20,118 bases of DNA from Treponema sp. (lineage in GTDB: Bacteria; Spirochaetota; Spirochaetia; Treponematales; Breznakiellaceae). The notes under the pieces were generated by a model. The model saw only the letters and a list, made by a program, of their open reading frames with translations. It searched no databases and had not been told where the DNA came from. The position numbers and the translations under genes were made by a program. The stretch covers positions 1-20,118 of the forward strand of contig JAITON010000089.1 of the NCBI GenBank assembly GCA_031289935.1. Direction: 5' to 3'. Of this stretch, positions 1 through 6,347 are shown one piece after another (the first letter of the stretch is position 1; each line of letters starts with the position of its first letter).

Positions 1-1154
1 TCCTGCTGGAGGAAGACCGGGTTGTAGGATTGGTAACGCCGGGTCAGCTCCGCCTTGACCATACCGGAGAGGTCCGGGGAAGCCATAAGCCGTTGGTAGG
101 GGCTCATAGGCTTGTCATAAACCTTGCGAACTTTGGAGCCCACCCTGGACTTGTCGATGAGCTTGATGGTGGGGAGGAAATAATTCAAGAGGGGGCAGAG
201 GGCGCGATAGACGGCGGCGAGGGCCTGACATTCGGAGGGGGTGTCGAAGCGGCGGTAGCCGACATAGTCGCGGACGCACTTGAGGTTTTTCTGTTCGACG
301 AAACAGTTGTCGTTTTTGTGGTAGGGCCGGGTGCGGGTAAAGGTGATGCGGTTGGCGTCGCACCAGGATACGAGGGCATGGTTGATAAACTCACTGCCGT
401 TGTCGCTGTCGAGGCCCAAGAGGGGGAATGGAGTGTTGGACTGGATGTCCGGAAGAGCCTCCATGACCCATTTTTGGGCTTTATTGAGGAGGGGGCGAAG
501 TTCGACCCAGCCGGAGGCGACATCGGTGGCGTACAGAGTGAGGCAAAACTCCCCGGCGTCCCGTTCGCCGCAGTGGTGGACGGTGTCAATCTCAAAGTAG
601 CCTGGTGTTCGCTCGTTCCAGGGGAACTAGGTCCGTACCGGGATATGCTTTTTGAGGAGTTTTCCGGGTTTTGTTCCGGATATTCCCCGGACCGCCAGCT
701 TTTTCCGGTCGTCTTTCAAGGCCCGGTCGATGGTGGCGGGGCTTATCTTCAGGAGCTTTTCCCTGACGGCGGGGGTGACGTGGAAGGGTGCCCATACCTC
801 AAAAAAAGCCATCTGTTCCCGTAGCAGGGGGGCCAGGAGCTTCCCACATCGGTACCAGAAGAAGGCCCAGATAATCCTGAGGGAGGCAATGACCTCAGGC
901 CCGTAGAGCGGCTTCCTCCCGCCTCCCTTCCGCCGTTTCCGGGCGTCCGCTTTCAGCCTGACCATGTTTCCGTCCAGCTTAATAACCTCGGCCTTCCCCC
1001 AGTTTGCCAGCAAGTGGAGGGCGTATTTGTGGTTGTAGCCGGTGCTCTGACAGAATTCGGCCAGTATCCTGCCTTTCTCTTTCTTCCCCGATTTCCGATA
1101 CCGGGCGCAGGTTGTCCTGGTTAGGGACTGTTTCTCTTTCATCGTTAACCCCAT
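1..1154 (-). pseudogene. Integrase-core (DDE) transposase, interrupted by amber codon, 3' end off window
   Basis: The reading frame begins with a Lys/Arg-rich helix-turn-helix-like N-terminus (motifs KEKGRILAEF, GYNHKYALHLL). It runs in one frame to the left edge except for a single TAG at 627-629. After the stop, the same frame continues with a complete-looking DDE core: the first Asp in GYFEIDTVHH, the second in LGLDSDNGSEF, and the Glu in NCFVEQKN. I found no other stop from 626 down to 3. The chosen ATG at 1154 has GGAG about 6 nt upstream; an in-frame ATG at 1175 and one at 1142 are alternatives. A lone stop between the DNA-binding part and the catalytic core should inactivate the protein unless it is suppressed. 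The decay looks recent because the rest of the frame is intact. Confidence 0.8.
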
Positions 1155-1187
1155 GGCGCTCTCCGATCCCCCCATCGAGAGAGCATA

Positions 1188-1247
1188 TTTGGGTTAGATT
1201 TTTATTATGAGGCATGACCTGTTTTGGGTTAGAATATTTATGAGGCA
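1188..1247. repeat. Two imperfect direct repeats at the IS end
   Basis: Copy 1 (1188-1214, 27 bp) and copy 2 (1223-1247, 25 bp) both begin TTTGGGTTAGA and end TATGAGGCA, differing mainly in the central A/T stretch. Their starts are 35 bp apart. They lie between the transposase start and the likely outer end of the element. That is where transposase-binding sites would be expected. Their function is inferred from position only. Confidence 0.65.
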
Positions 1248-1291
1248 ACGCGTACTGTAGACAAAGACAGGGAAAGAGGCTACCATGGGGT

Positions 1292-2200
1292 ATGGACAAG
1301 AGGTGGGCACTCCGTATCATCATTCCCCTGGGACTCTTGCTGGTACTGGCGGTGCCAGGACTGGTTTTTTGGGGCCGCGCTCCGGTAATCTTGGTGAGTG
1401 ACGCGGCCTTTGACCTCCTCTATGGGGCGGAACGGGCCGCCTGGAGCCGGACTCTGACAGCCCTAAGACTCTGGCGGGCCGTAAAAATGGTTCTGGTCCC
1501 CGAGGAGGGCGGGATGGATTTGGCGGTCTATGCGATAGCGGCCGTAGAGGAACGGCCTTACTGCGTGCTCTTCCCTTACCGCTATGCGGAGGAGGCCCGC
1601 TTTTTTATCAACCTCTACCCCGATGTTCCGGTGGCAGTCTTGGACGGGCGGCGGCGTTTTCCGGAGGACGAGGGCCTTGCGGTGTTCCGTGCCGATACGT
1701 CCACGGATTTTTACCGGGCGGGCCGTGCGGCGGCCCTTCTGGCTGGGGACCAGGAGCCGGTACTGGTCTATGCCGACGGGCTGACCGTCCCTGCCGACCG
1801 GGAGGCTTTTGACTTGGGGCTTCGGGATGGGGGCTATGCCGGGGAGAGTCGTTATGTCGGGTACGGGGTCAATCCCACGGTACTGGAACATGCGGCCTGT
1901 ATCGTCTATGCTGGAATCTCCGGGGAGGAGCCGGAGCGGATTCTGGATATCCCGGTGATCCTCTTTTCCTGGATTGATCCGGCCCTGACCGCCTCGAACG
2001 TCAAACTGATTTTTGACGATTCTCCCTGGGCCCTGGTAGTTGGGGCGGTAAAGGCCCTGGATGTGGAGGCGCGGGACCAGGGTCCGGTGCATGCCCCCTC
2101 GGCGGCCACCCTGCCCGAAAAGGAGCGGCGGCTTCCGGAAAGGGACCTGCGGGGGGCAATAGAGGGGGCTCTTACGCTTTTTTTACCTGAATCTCCATAA
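1292..2200 (+). CDS. Hypothetical membrane-anchored protein, possible periplasmic-binding-like fold
   Basis: This 302-residue protein is not one I recognise. After MDKRWA there is one hydrophobic segment (about residues 7-28) with no lipobox cysteine, so it is probably an uncleaved N-terminal anchor with the rest in the periplasm. The body alternates short beta strands (APVILVSD, PYCVLFPY, VPVAVLDG, PVLVYADG, ACIVYAG, PVILFSW) with amphipathic helices. The helix FYRAGRAAALLAG resembles the first helix of the second lobe in BMP/PnrA-type binding proteins. A type I periplasmic-binding-protein fold is therefore my best guess; it is inference. The start has GGAAAGAGG about 12 nt upstream. An insertion sequence ends 45 nt before it, and I find no good promoter in between. 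The frame is open back to 1244, so the original N-terminus or promoter may have been changed. Confidence 0.72.
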   Translation: MDKRWALRIIIPLGLLLVLAVPGLVFWGRAPVILVSDAAFDLLYGAERAAWSRTLTALRLWRAVKMVLVPEEGGMDLAVYAIAAVEERPYCVLFPYRYAEEARFFINLYPDVPVAVLDGRRRFPEDEGLAVFRADTSTDFYRAGRAAALLAGDQEPVLVYADGLTVPADREAFDLGLRDGGYAGESRYVGYGVNPTVLEHAACIVYAGISGEEPERILDIPVILFSWIDPALTASNVKLIFDDSPWALVVGAVKALDVEARDQGPVHAPSAATLPEKERRLPERDLRGAIEGALTLFLPESP

Positions 2201-2237
2201 ATTTTTAGAAAATCTATGAAAATTAGCGTTTTTAGGT

Positions 2238-2266
2238 TTGACAAAGAATGAAGGATGGCATATACT
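2238..2266 (+). promoter_or_regulatory. Sigma70-type promoter of the flaA pair
   Basis: A perfect -35 hexamer TTGACA (2238-2243) is followed after exactly 17 bp by TATACT (2261-2266). Transcription would start near 2273, leaving a very short leader before AGGAG (2276-2280) and the ATG at 2287. The form is housekeeping sigma70, not the sigma28 type used by many flagellin genes. That fits FlaA sheath genes being expressed with the vegetative sigma factor. Confidence 0.75.
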
Positions 2267-2286
2267 ATTAATATTAGGAGTGTGGG

Positions 2287-3027
2287 ATGAAACACCGAGG
2301 TTTCAAGATTGTTTGTTGTATGATGATAGCTTTCTTGGCGATGGCTTTGGTCTCTGCGGATGACCAGACCACCAGCCTGGAATCCATTATCCTGGAGTCC
2401 TTTGATGGCGATTCCGGGTATGACTGGAAGGGAGATGCCAGCCGCTATGCCACCAAAACTGAAGACACGCAGTTTCCGGTGGTAAAGACCGTAGACGGGG
2501 TTTGGCCCAATTCGGTTTTTGGGACCAATCCCGGTGGGAAGGACCTGAAAAGTCTTGGCATTTGGGGTAGGTTTGACCGCCAGGGTTATAACTGGATGGA
2601 TGTTTATCCTGTGGCCGCAGGCGGCGATGCGTCCGATCCGACGGAGATACCTATCCCCGGCAAGGCCAAGACCTTGGACCTCTGGGTATGGGGGGCCAAT
2701 ATGGACTTCTATATGGAACTTTATGTGCGGGATTATCAGGGGATAATCCACAAAATTGATATGGGTAGTATCCGGCATGTGGGCTGGAAGAATATCAAGG
2801 TAACTATTCCCGCCACGATTCCCCAGTCCAAGCAAACTCTGCCCCGGCTTGCGGGATTGACCTTTGTGAAATTCCGGGTTTGGACCGAGCCCATGGCCCC
2901 GGTGGATAATTTCTACGTCTATTTTGATCAGTTTAGAGTGCTCACCGATACCTTTGAATCCAGTTATGACGGGAATGAACTAACAACACCGGACAGGATT
3001 CAGCAAATCTGGGGAGATAATCAATAA
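2287..3027 (+). CDS. flaA: Flagellar filament outer layer (sheath) protein, FlaA family
   Basis: This is a 246-residue secreted protein. A signal peptide (charged MKHRGFK, then a hydrophobic core ending ALVSA) is likely cleaved near residue 24, which sends it to the periplasm, where spirochaete flagella lie. The mature part has the FlaA-family pattern: an ESFDGDSGYDWKG opening, a PIPGKAKTLDLWVWG strand, GWKNIKVTIP, and the C-terminal DNFYVYFDQFRVLTDTF. FlaA proteins coat the FlaB core of periplasmic filaments. The gene has its own strong promoter and AGGAG 6 nt before the ATG. It is followed after 10 nt by a second, related gene. By size and pairing both look like the shorter FlaA2-type proteins of treponemes rather than the longer FlaA1; the subtype is inferred. 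Confidence 0.85.
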   Translation: MKHRGFKIVCCMMIAFLAMALVSADDQTTSLESIILESFDGDSGYDWKGDASRYATKTEDTQFPVVKTVDGVWPNSVFGTNPGGKDLKSLGIWGRFDRQGYNWMDVYPVAAGGDASDPTEIPIPGKAKTLDLWVWGANMDFYMELYVRDYQGIIHKIDMGSIRHVGWKNIKVTIPATIPQSKQTLPRLAGLTFVKFRVWTEPMAPVDNFYVYFDQFRVLTDTFESSYDGNELTTPDRIQQIWGDNQ

Positions 3028-3037
3028 GGAGGATTTT

Positions 3038-3778
3038 ATGAAGAAGTTTGTTTTTGTAGCCCTGCTGATGATCTGCACGGTACTCATTGCCCAGGAACCG
3101 CCCGCTCCGGCCCCAGAGGTTGGCACCGTTAATTCCGGAAATATCGGAGTTGAGACGGCTCAAACGCAGCTCCAGGAGGTGTCGGTCGACAAATTTGAAT
3201 ATGACGGTTTCTGGACCGCCCGGATGTCCACCGATGAGGGTTATACTCGGACCCGGCTCTTTGAAGGGGGACCGGCTGCAAAGCAGCCCATTCCCGAGGA
3301 ACAGGGGCAGGCTATTCCAGATCAGTACGTGTTGGGTGTCCGGGTGGATTTTCTCCGCCGGGGAATAGACAGTTTCTATATTTATGCACAACGACCCATT
3401 CCGGTGGCGGGAATTACCAAGTCCATCTCCGTATGGGTGGCCGGTCGGAACTTTAACCATGAGCTCTTTGTCCTGGTAAAGGACTTTTTTGGCCACGATT
3501 ATGAGCTTTCTATGGGCCGTTTGAATTTTCAGGGCTGGAAGAAGCTCACTGTACAGGTTCCTCCTCAGATATCTGACGGGACCGGGACTCGTGGGATTGT
3601 CCAGAAGAACTACCACTACACCAGCCAGATGGGAATTCAGATTGTGGGCTTCCGTATCGACTGCGATCCGGTAGACGCCTTTGGAAGCTACTATGTTTAC
3701 TTCGACGATCTTCGGGTGGAGACGGATCTCTTTGCAGAGAACAACCGCGACGAGGACGATCCGGTCGATTCCTGGTAG
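3038..3778 (+). CDS. flaA: Second flagellar filament outer layer protein, FlaA family
   Basis: This is 246 residues, the same length as the gene before it, and a clear paralogue. A short signal peptide (MKKFVFVALLMICTVLIA) is followed by a Pro-rich start of the mature chain (QEPPAPAPE). The shared blocks are KFEYDGFWTA, SISVWVAGRN, GWKKLTVQVP and SYYVYFDDLRVETDLF. AAGGAGG (3026-3032) overlaps the stop of the upstream gene and sits 5 nt before the ATG, so the pair is co-transcribed and probably translated at matched levels. The acidic C-terminus (NNRDEDDPVDSW) differs from its partner. The last 82 bp overlap the 3' end of a gene on the other strand. No clear intrinsic terminator follows the stop. 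Confidence 0.85.
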   Translation: MKKFVFVALLMICTVLIAQEPPAPAPEVGTVNSGNIGVETAQTQLQEVSVDKFEYDGFWTARMSTDEGYTRTRLFEGGPAAKQPIPEEQGQAIPDQYVLGVRVDFLRRGIDSFYIYAQRPIPVAGITKSISVWVAGRNFNHELFVLVKDFFGHDYELSMGRLNFQGWKKLTVQVPPQISDGTGTRGIVQKNYHYTSQMGIQIVGFRIDCDPVDAFGSYYVYFDDLRVETDLFAENNRDEDDPVDSW

Positions 3779-4476
3779 GCTTTTTTAGGACTGACGAGGG
3801 TATAGATGTAGGTCCGCCCTTCCTTGTAAAGGCGGGCCACGATTCCTAGCTTGACCAGTACGTAGAGGGTTTTCTGGGCTAAGTTTGAGCGGATATGCGC
3901 CGCGATGGCTAGGTTCCGGACCGTAAAAAGTTGGTTTGGGGGAAAGGGTACAAAGCGGTCATAGTCCTGGGGAAAGGCTAGGGGAATGGCTTCCCGAAAG
4001 TCCAACGCCTCCAGACCGCTAATACTGTCCCCGTGCCGGTGCCAGGAACCCTTGCCGTTCCGGATACGTTGCTCGGCGGCCACTACAGGGGCTAGTTCAA
4101 CGACCAGTCCCGGGATTGCGGGCAGGTTCGGGGCGTAAATCAGAGGCCGGAAAATGTCCCAAATACAGCCTTTCTTGGGGCTCTTTTTGCGAGATAGGAG
4201 GGTTCCCGTCTCATCAAACAATTCTATATACTTTTCTGTAATGATGGGGTAGACGAGTCTGATGGGACGGAGGGCGGCTAGTTTGCGTAACTTCTTTTCA
4301 ACCTTACAAAAATTTCCGGTCTGGACTTCGATTATTTCCCCGTTAGCCCGCAGACCGTCGCAGATAAAGCCCTCCAGGACCATTTCGGTCCGGCTCTCCT
4401 CTCCGGCATAGCGGATTTTCAGGGCCCGGTGCAAGGCACTTTCGTTCACTGTACCGATAGAATCGTAGCCTTTCAT
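3697..4476 (-). CDS. Unrecognised protein: PD-(D/E)XK-nuclease-like N-terminus plus winged helix
   Basis: I do not recognise this 259-residue protein. The N-terminal third has a helix with Glu12 (NESALHRALK), a strand ending in Asp40 (GFICD), a strand with Glu50-Val-Gln52 (GEIIEVQTG), then a Lys-rich helix (VEKKLRKLA) and the strand IRLVYPI. That order and spacing match the E...D...ExQ core of PD-(D/E)XK nucleases. Residues about 184-228 read as a winged helix (VRNLAIAAHI, LYVLVKLGIV, then the GRTYIYTL wing). A DNA-acting role is inferred, not shown. ATG 4476 is chosen because AGGAGG (4484-4489) is 7 nt upstream; ATG 4482 would leave a 1-nt gap. The Ser/Arg-rich tail (about residues 234-259) is antisense to the flaA 3' end and may be a read-through of an older stop. 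The gene is divergent from mraZ. Confidence 0.7.
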   Translation of the reverse strand: MKGYDSIGTVNESALHRALKIRYAGEESRTEMVLEGFICDGLRANGEIIEVQTGNFCKVEKKLRKLAALRPIRLVYPIITEKYIELFDETGTLLSRKKSPKKGCIWDIFRPLIYAPNLPAIPGLVVELAPVVAAEQRIRNGKGSWHRHGDSISGLEALDFREAIPLAFPQDYDRFVPFPPNQLFTVRNLAIAAHIRSNLAQKTLYVLVKLGIVARLYKEGRTYIYTLVSPKKAYQESTGSSSSRLFSAKRSVSTRRSSK

Positions 4477-4550
4477 GCCCATCCCTCCTATTTCCCTTAT
4501 TTTACCCGATTTCCTAAATGGATGTGTAGTAGGGTCCGAAAAAAGCGATA

Positions 4551-4607
4551 TTTTTTTCTTTTTTTATATTCTCTCTTCTTGACAACTTTATCATAATGGG
4601 AGATAGT
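4551..4607 (+). promoter_or_regulatory. mraZ operon promoter
   Basis: TTGACA at 4579-4584 is followed after 17 bp by GATAGT (4602-4607). TAGTAT at 4604-4609 (19-bp spacing) is an alternative -10. A T-rich tract (about 4551-4573) lies directly upstream of the -35 and could act as an UP element. The predicted start near 4614 is immediately before the GGG-box array. This is the only strong promoter I see for the whole division gene train. I found no convincing promoter for the divergent gene on the other strand. Confidence 0.6.
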
Positions 4608-4616
4608 ATAAATTGA

Positions 4617-4651
4617 GTGGGAAATTAGGGGAAATTAGGGGAAATTAGGGA
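4617..4651 (+). promoter_or_regulatory. MraZ operator: 10-bp-spaced GGG boxes overlapping the mraZ RBS
   Basis: GTGGG (4617), AGGGG (4627), AGGGG (4637) and a weaker AGGGA (4647) recur every 10 bp, separated by AAATT, with the unit GAAATTAGGG repeated exactly three times over 4621-4650. Known MraZ operators in enterobacteria are TGGGN direct repeats with 5-nt spacers just upstream of mraZ; this array has the same geometry. It begins at the predicted transcription start and runs up to the ATG. The third box also supplies the only Shine-Dalgarno-like sequence. Binding by the MraZ encoded here is inferred. Confidence 0.75.
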
Positions 4652-5110
4652 ATGTTGCTGAATGGAATTTCATATAATACTATGGACGACAAGGGACGGG
4701 TAAGCGTCCCTGCGTGGCTCCGGGAGGAATTTGGAACCACGAGTTTGGTCGTGACCAAGGGTATTGAAGCTTCCCTCTGGCTCTATCCCCCTGAGGGTTG
4801 GAAGAAACTTGAGCCTGGACTCCGTTCTCGTGCCAAGACCTTACCCACAAAAGAGGCCAACAAGTTCCAGCATAAGTTCCTGCTGCCTGCTCGGGAGATC
4901 GAAATCGATAAAACAGGTCGGATTGCCCTGCCCCAGCCTCTTCGGGATTATGCAGGGCTTTCCCGGGAATGTATCTTCCTTAAGAATGGCAACATGATCG
5001 AACTCTGGGACACAGCTCGCTATGACATCTATCAGTCCCAGATTGATGCCGATGTACCCGGGATTCTGGACAATATGGATCCCATAGACTTTACCATTGC
5101 GGAGATATGA
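4652..5110 (+). CDS. mraZ: Transcriptional regulator MraZ
   Basis: MraZ is a ring-forming, AbrB-fold DNA-binding protein that represses its own dcw operon. The 152 residues contain the two expected repeats: MDDKGRVSVPAWLRE at about residues 11-25 and IDKTGRIALPQPLRD in the second half, each with the D-K-x-R signature. Length is normal for the family. The first residues (MLLNGISYNT) are slightly longer than the usual MFRGxYxHTL opening. The ATG follows the third operator repeat directly, so bound MraZ would cover both the promoter-proximal DNA and the sequence encoding the ribosome-binding site. rsmH follows after 8 nt. Confidence 0.95.
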   Translation: MLLNGISYNTMDDKGRVSVPAWLREEFGTTSLVVTKGIEASLWLYPPEGWKKLEPGLRSRAKTLPTKEANKFQHKFLLPAREIEIDKTGRIALPQPLRDYAGLSRECIFLKNGNMIELWDTARYDIYQSQIDADVPGILDNMDPIDFTIAEI

Positions 5111-5118
5111 GGTTATAG

Positions 5119-6066
5119 ATGAAAGCGGTGCATACGCCGGTACTACCGGCAGAGACAATTCAATACCTCGCCCCTCGAAAGGCCGGGGAACTCATGGTAG
5201 ATGCCAACCTAGGGGAGGGAGGCCACGCCGAACTTTTCCTGTCCCGCTTTCCGGAACTGCACCTTATCGGGATTGACGCCGACCCGGCTATCCTGGTACA
5301 AGCCCGGAAACATCTTGCGGCGTTCGGCAGTCGGATAGAGTTCTATTCAGGCTGGTCCCAAGACTTTTTTGCGGCCTATCTCCAGGGGAAAAAACGACCG
5401 GACACGATCCTCTTTGACTTAGGGATCAGTTTCTTCCATTACGAAATGGGCGGTCGGGGCTTTAGTTTTCGAAAAGACGAGCCCCTAGATATGCGTCTGG
5501 ACACGAGTCGGGGGGAGCGTGCGGCGGATCTTCTGGCCAGACTCCCTGAGCGGGAATTAGCGGACCTGATCTACAAAAACGGTGAGGAACGCTATTCCCG
5601 GCACATTGCCCGGGGGATTGTGGAAGCCCGGCGCCATGGGACGATCGCAGGATCGGCAGCTTTGGCGGCGATTGTGGAAAGGTCAGTGCCCCCGGCCTAT
5701 CGCCGCAGACCCCTGCACTCAGCCACCCGGACCTTCCAGGCCCTAAGGATCGCGGTGAACGGAGAACTTGACCGGCTACCAGAGCTCCTGGGAAACGCGT
5801 TGGAAATCCTAGAATCGGGCGGACGGATGGGAGTTATCAGCTTTCACTCCCTGGAAGACCGTATTGTAAAGTGCTTTTTCCGAGACCGGGACTTTTCTCG
5901 GGATCCCGAAGAGCCGATAGATAGAGAGAAGGGGAGGGCACGGCTCAGGATATTGACCCGTAAGCCCCTTGCCCCCGGTGAAGCAGAAATTCGAAGTAAT
6001 CCGGCCTCCCGTAGCGCCAAGCTTCGGGTTGTGGAGAAACTTCCCCTCGAAGGTAACGCGGCATGA
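5119..6066 (+). CDS. rsmH: 16S rRNA (cytosine1402-N4)-methyltransferase RsmH (MraW)
   Basis: RsmH uses S-adenosylmethionine to methylate N4 of C1402 in the P-site region of 16S rRNA. The 315 residues show HTPVLPAETIQYL at the N-terminus, the SAM loop DANLGEGGHAELF (28-40; usually DATLGxGGHS), IGIDADP (50-56), ILFDLGIS (97-104), GRGFSF then LDMRLD (112-128), HSATRTFQALRIAVN (200-214; usually HPATRTFQA) and SFHSLEDRIVK (241-251). All core motifs are present, with a few unusual residues. The SD is weak (GAGGT, overlapping the end of mraZ). The stop overlaps the ftsL start as ATGA, which indicates translational coupling. Confidence 0.95.
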   Translation: MKAVHTPVLPAETIQYLAPRKAGELMVDANLGEGGHAELFLSRFPELHLIGIDADPAILVQARKHLAAFGSRIEFYSGWSQDFFAAYLQGKKRPDTILFDLGISFFHYEMGGRGFSFRKDEPLDMRLDTSRGERAADLLARLPERELADLIYKNGEERYSRHIARGIVEARRHGTIAGSAALAAIVERSVPPAYRRRPLHSATRTFQALRIAVNGELDRLPELLGNALEILESGGRMGVISFHSLEDRIVKCFFRDRDFSRDPEEPIDREKGRARLRILTRKPLAPGEAEIRSNPASRSAKLRVVEKLPLEGNAA

Positions 6067-6347
6067 GGCGAGTAACGCTGTACGGTATTATTTTAACGAT
6101 TCCCTTGCTTTTGGGCCTGTTAGTTTGGCAGTCCGTCCGCTACGATACCCTGGTAGAGGAAACGGCCCGGCTGGAGACGGAACAGGAATCCTGGGTGGAG
6201 GGCAACAAACGGCTCATTGCCGGGATTGCGGTGCTTTCTTCCGCAGAACGGATTGAATATATCGCTCGGGAAGAACTGGGACTGATTAAAAAGCGGCCCG
6301 AAGAGGTTTTGCAAATCCGGATCGAAGGGGGTGACGCCGATGGCTAG
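6063..6347 (+). CDS. ftsL: Cell division protein FtsL (FtsL/DivIC type)
   Basis: This small bitopic membrane protein (94 residues) has a short cytoplasmic N-terminus (MRRVTLYG), one membrane helix (about 8-23) and a coiled-coil segment (about 28-60, rich in Glu/Leu/Arg). It ends with the FtsL/DivIC-type motif RIEYIAREELGLIKKRPEEV. FtsL pairs with FtsB and FtsQ in the divisome. Identity rests on topology, the motif and the position directly after rsmH; pairwise similarity in this family is low, so FtsB/DivIC cannot be strictly excluded. The start overlaps the rsmH stop by 4 nt, and the 3' end overlaps murF. Confidence 0.85.
   Translation: MRRVTLYGIILTIPLLLGLLVWQSVRYDTLVEETARLETEQESWVEGNKRLIAGIAVLSSAERIEYIAREELGLIKKRPEEVLQIRIEGGDADG

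Larger units (their letters stand above)
1..1247 (-). mobile_element. Insertion sequence, partial (right end and transposase 5' part)
   Basis: The region holds an integrase-core transposase read on the minus strand. Outside its start are two imperfect direct repeats (1188-1214 and 1223-1247) that look like the outer end of the element. The left end lies outside the window, so neither the matching terminal repeat nor a target-site duplication can be seen. I place the boundary at the end of the outer repeat by inference. The next gene starts only 45 nt beyond it, so the insertion probably replaced or altered that gene's upstream region. The family is uncertain; the protein resembles rve-type (integrase catalytic core) transposases common in some treponeme genomes. 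Confidence 0.75.

Noticed and set aside
30..824. 264-residue open frame on the plus strand
   Set aside because: It is in exact antisense register to the transposase frame, whose codons avoid the triplets that would give stops here. It has no SD and no recognisable domain.
1906..2835. 309-residue minus-strand open frame
   Set aside because: It spans the end of one plus gene, a promoter and half of flaA. The plus-strand genes have signal peptides, an SD and family motifs; this frame has none.
3768..3792. Possible intrinsic terminator after the flaA pair (T6 run after CCTGGTAGG)
   Set aside because: The stem would be only 3 bp, too weak to call a terminator.
4539..4557. A6-GCGATA-T7 hairpin before mraZ
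   Set aside because: It is A-T only in the stem and follows no gene on the plus strand; it fits better as an A/T-rich stretch upstream of the promoter.
6331..6339. GTG start for murF
   Set aside because: The GTG overlaps the AAGGGGG ribosome-binding site; ATG 6340 has correct spacing.
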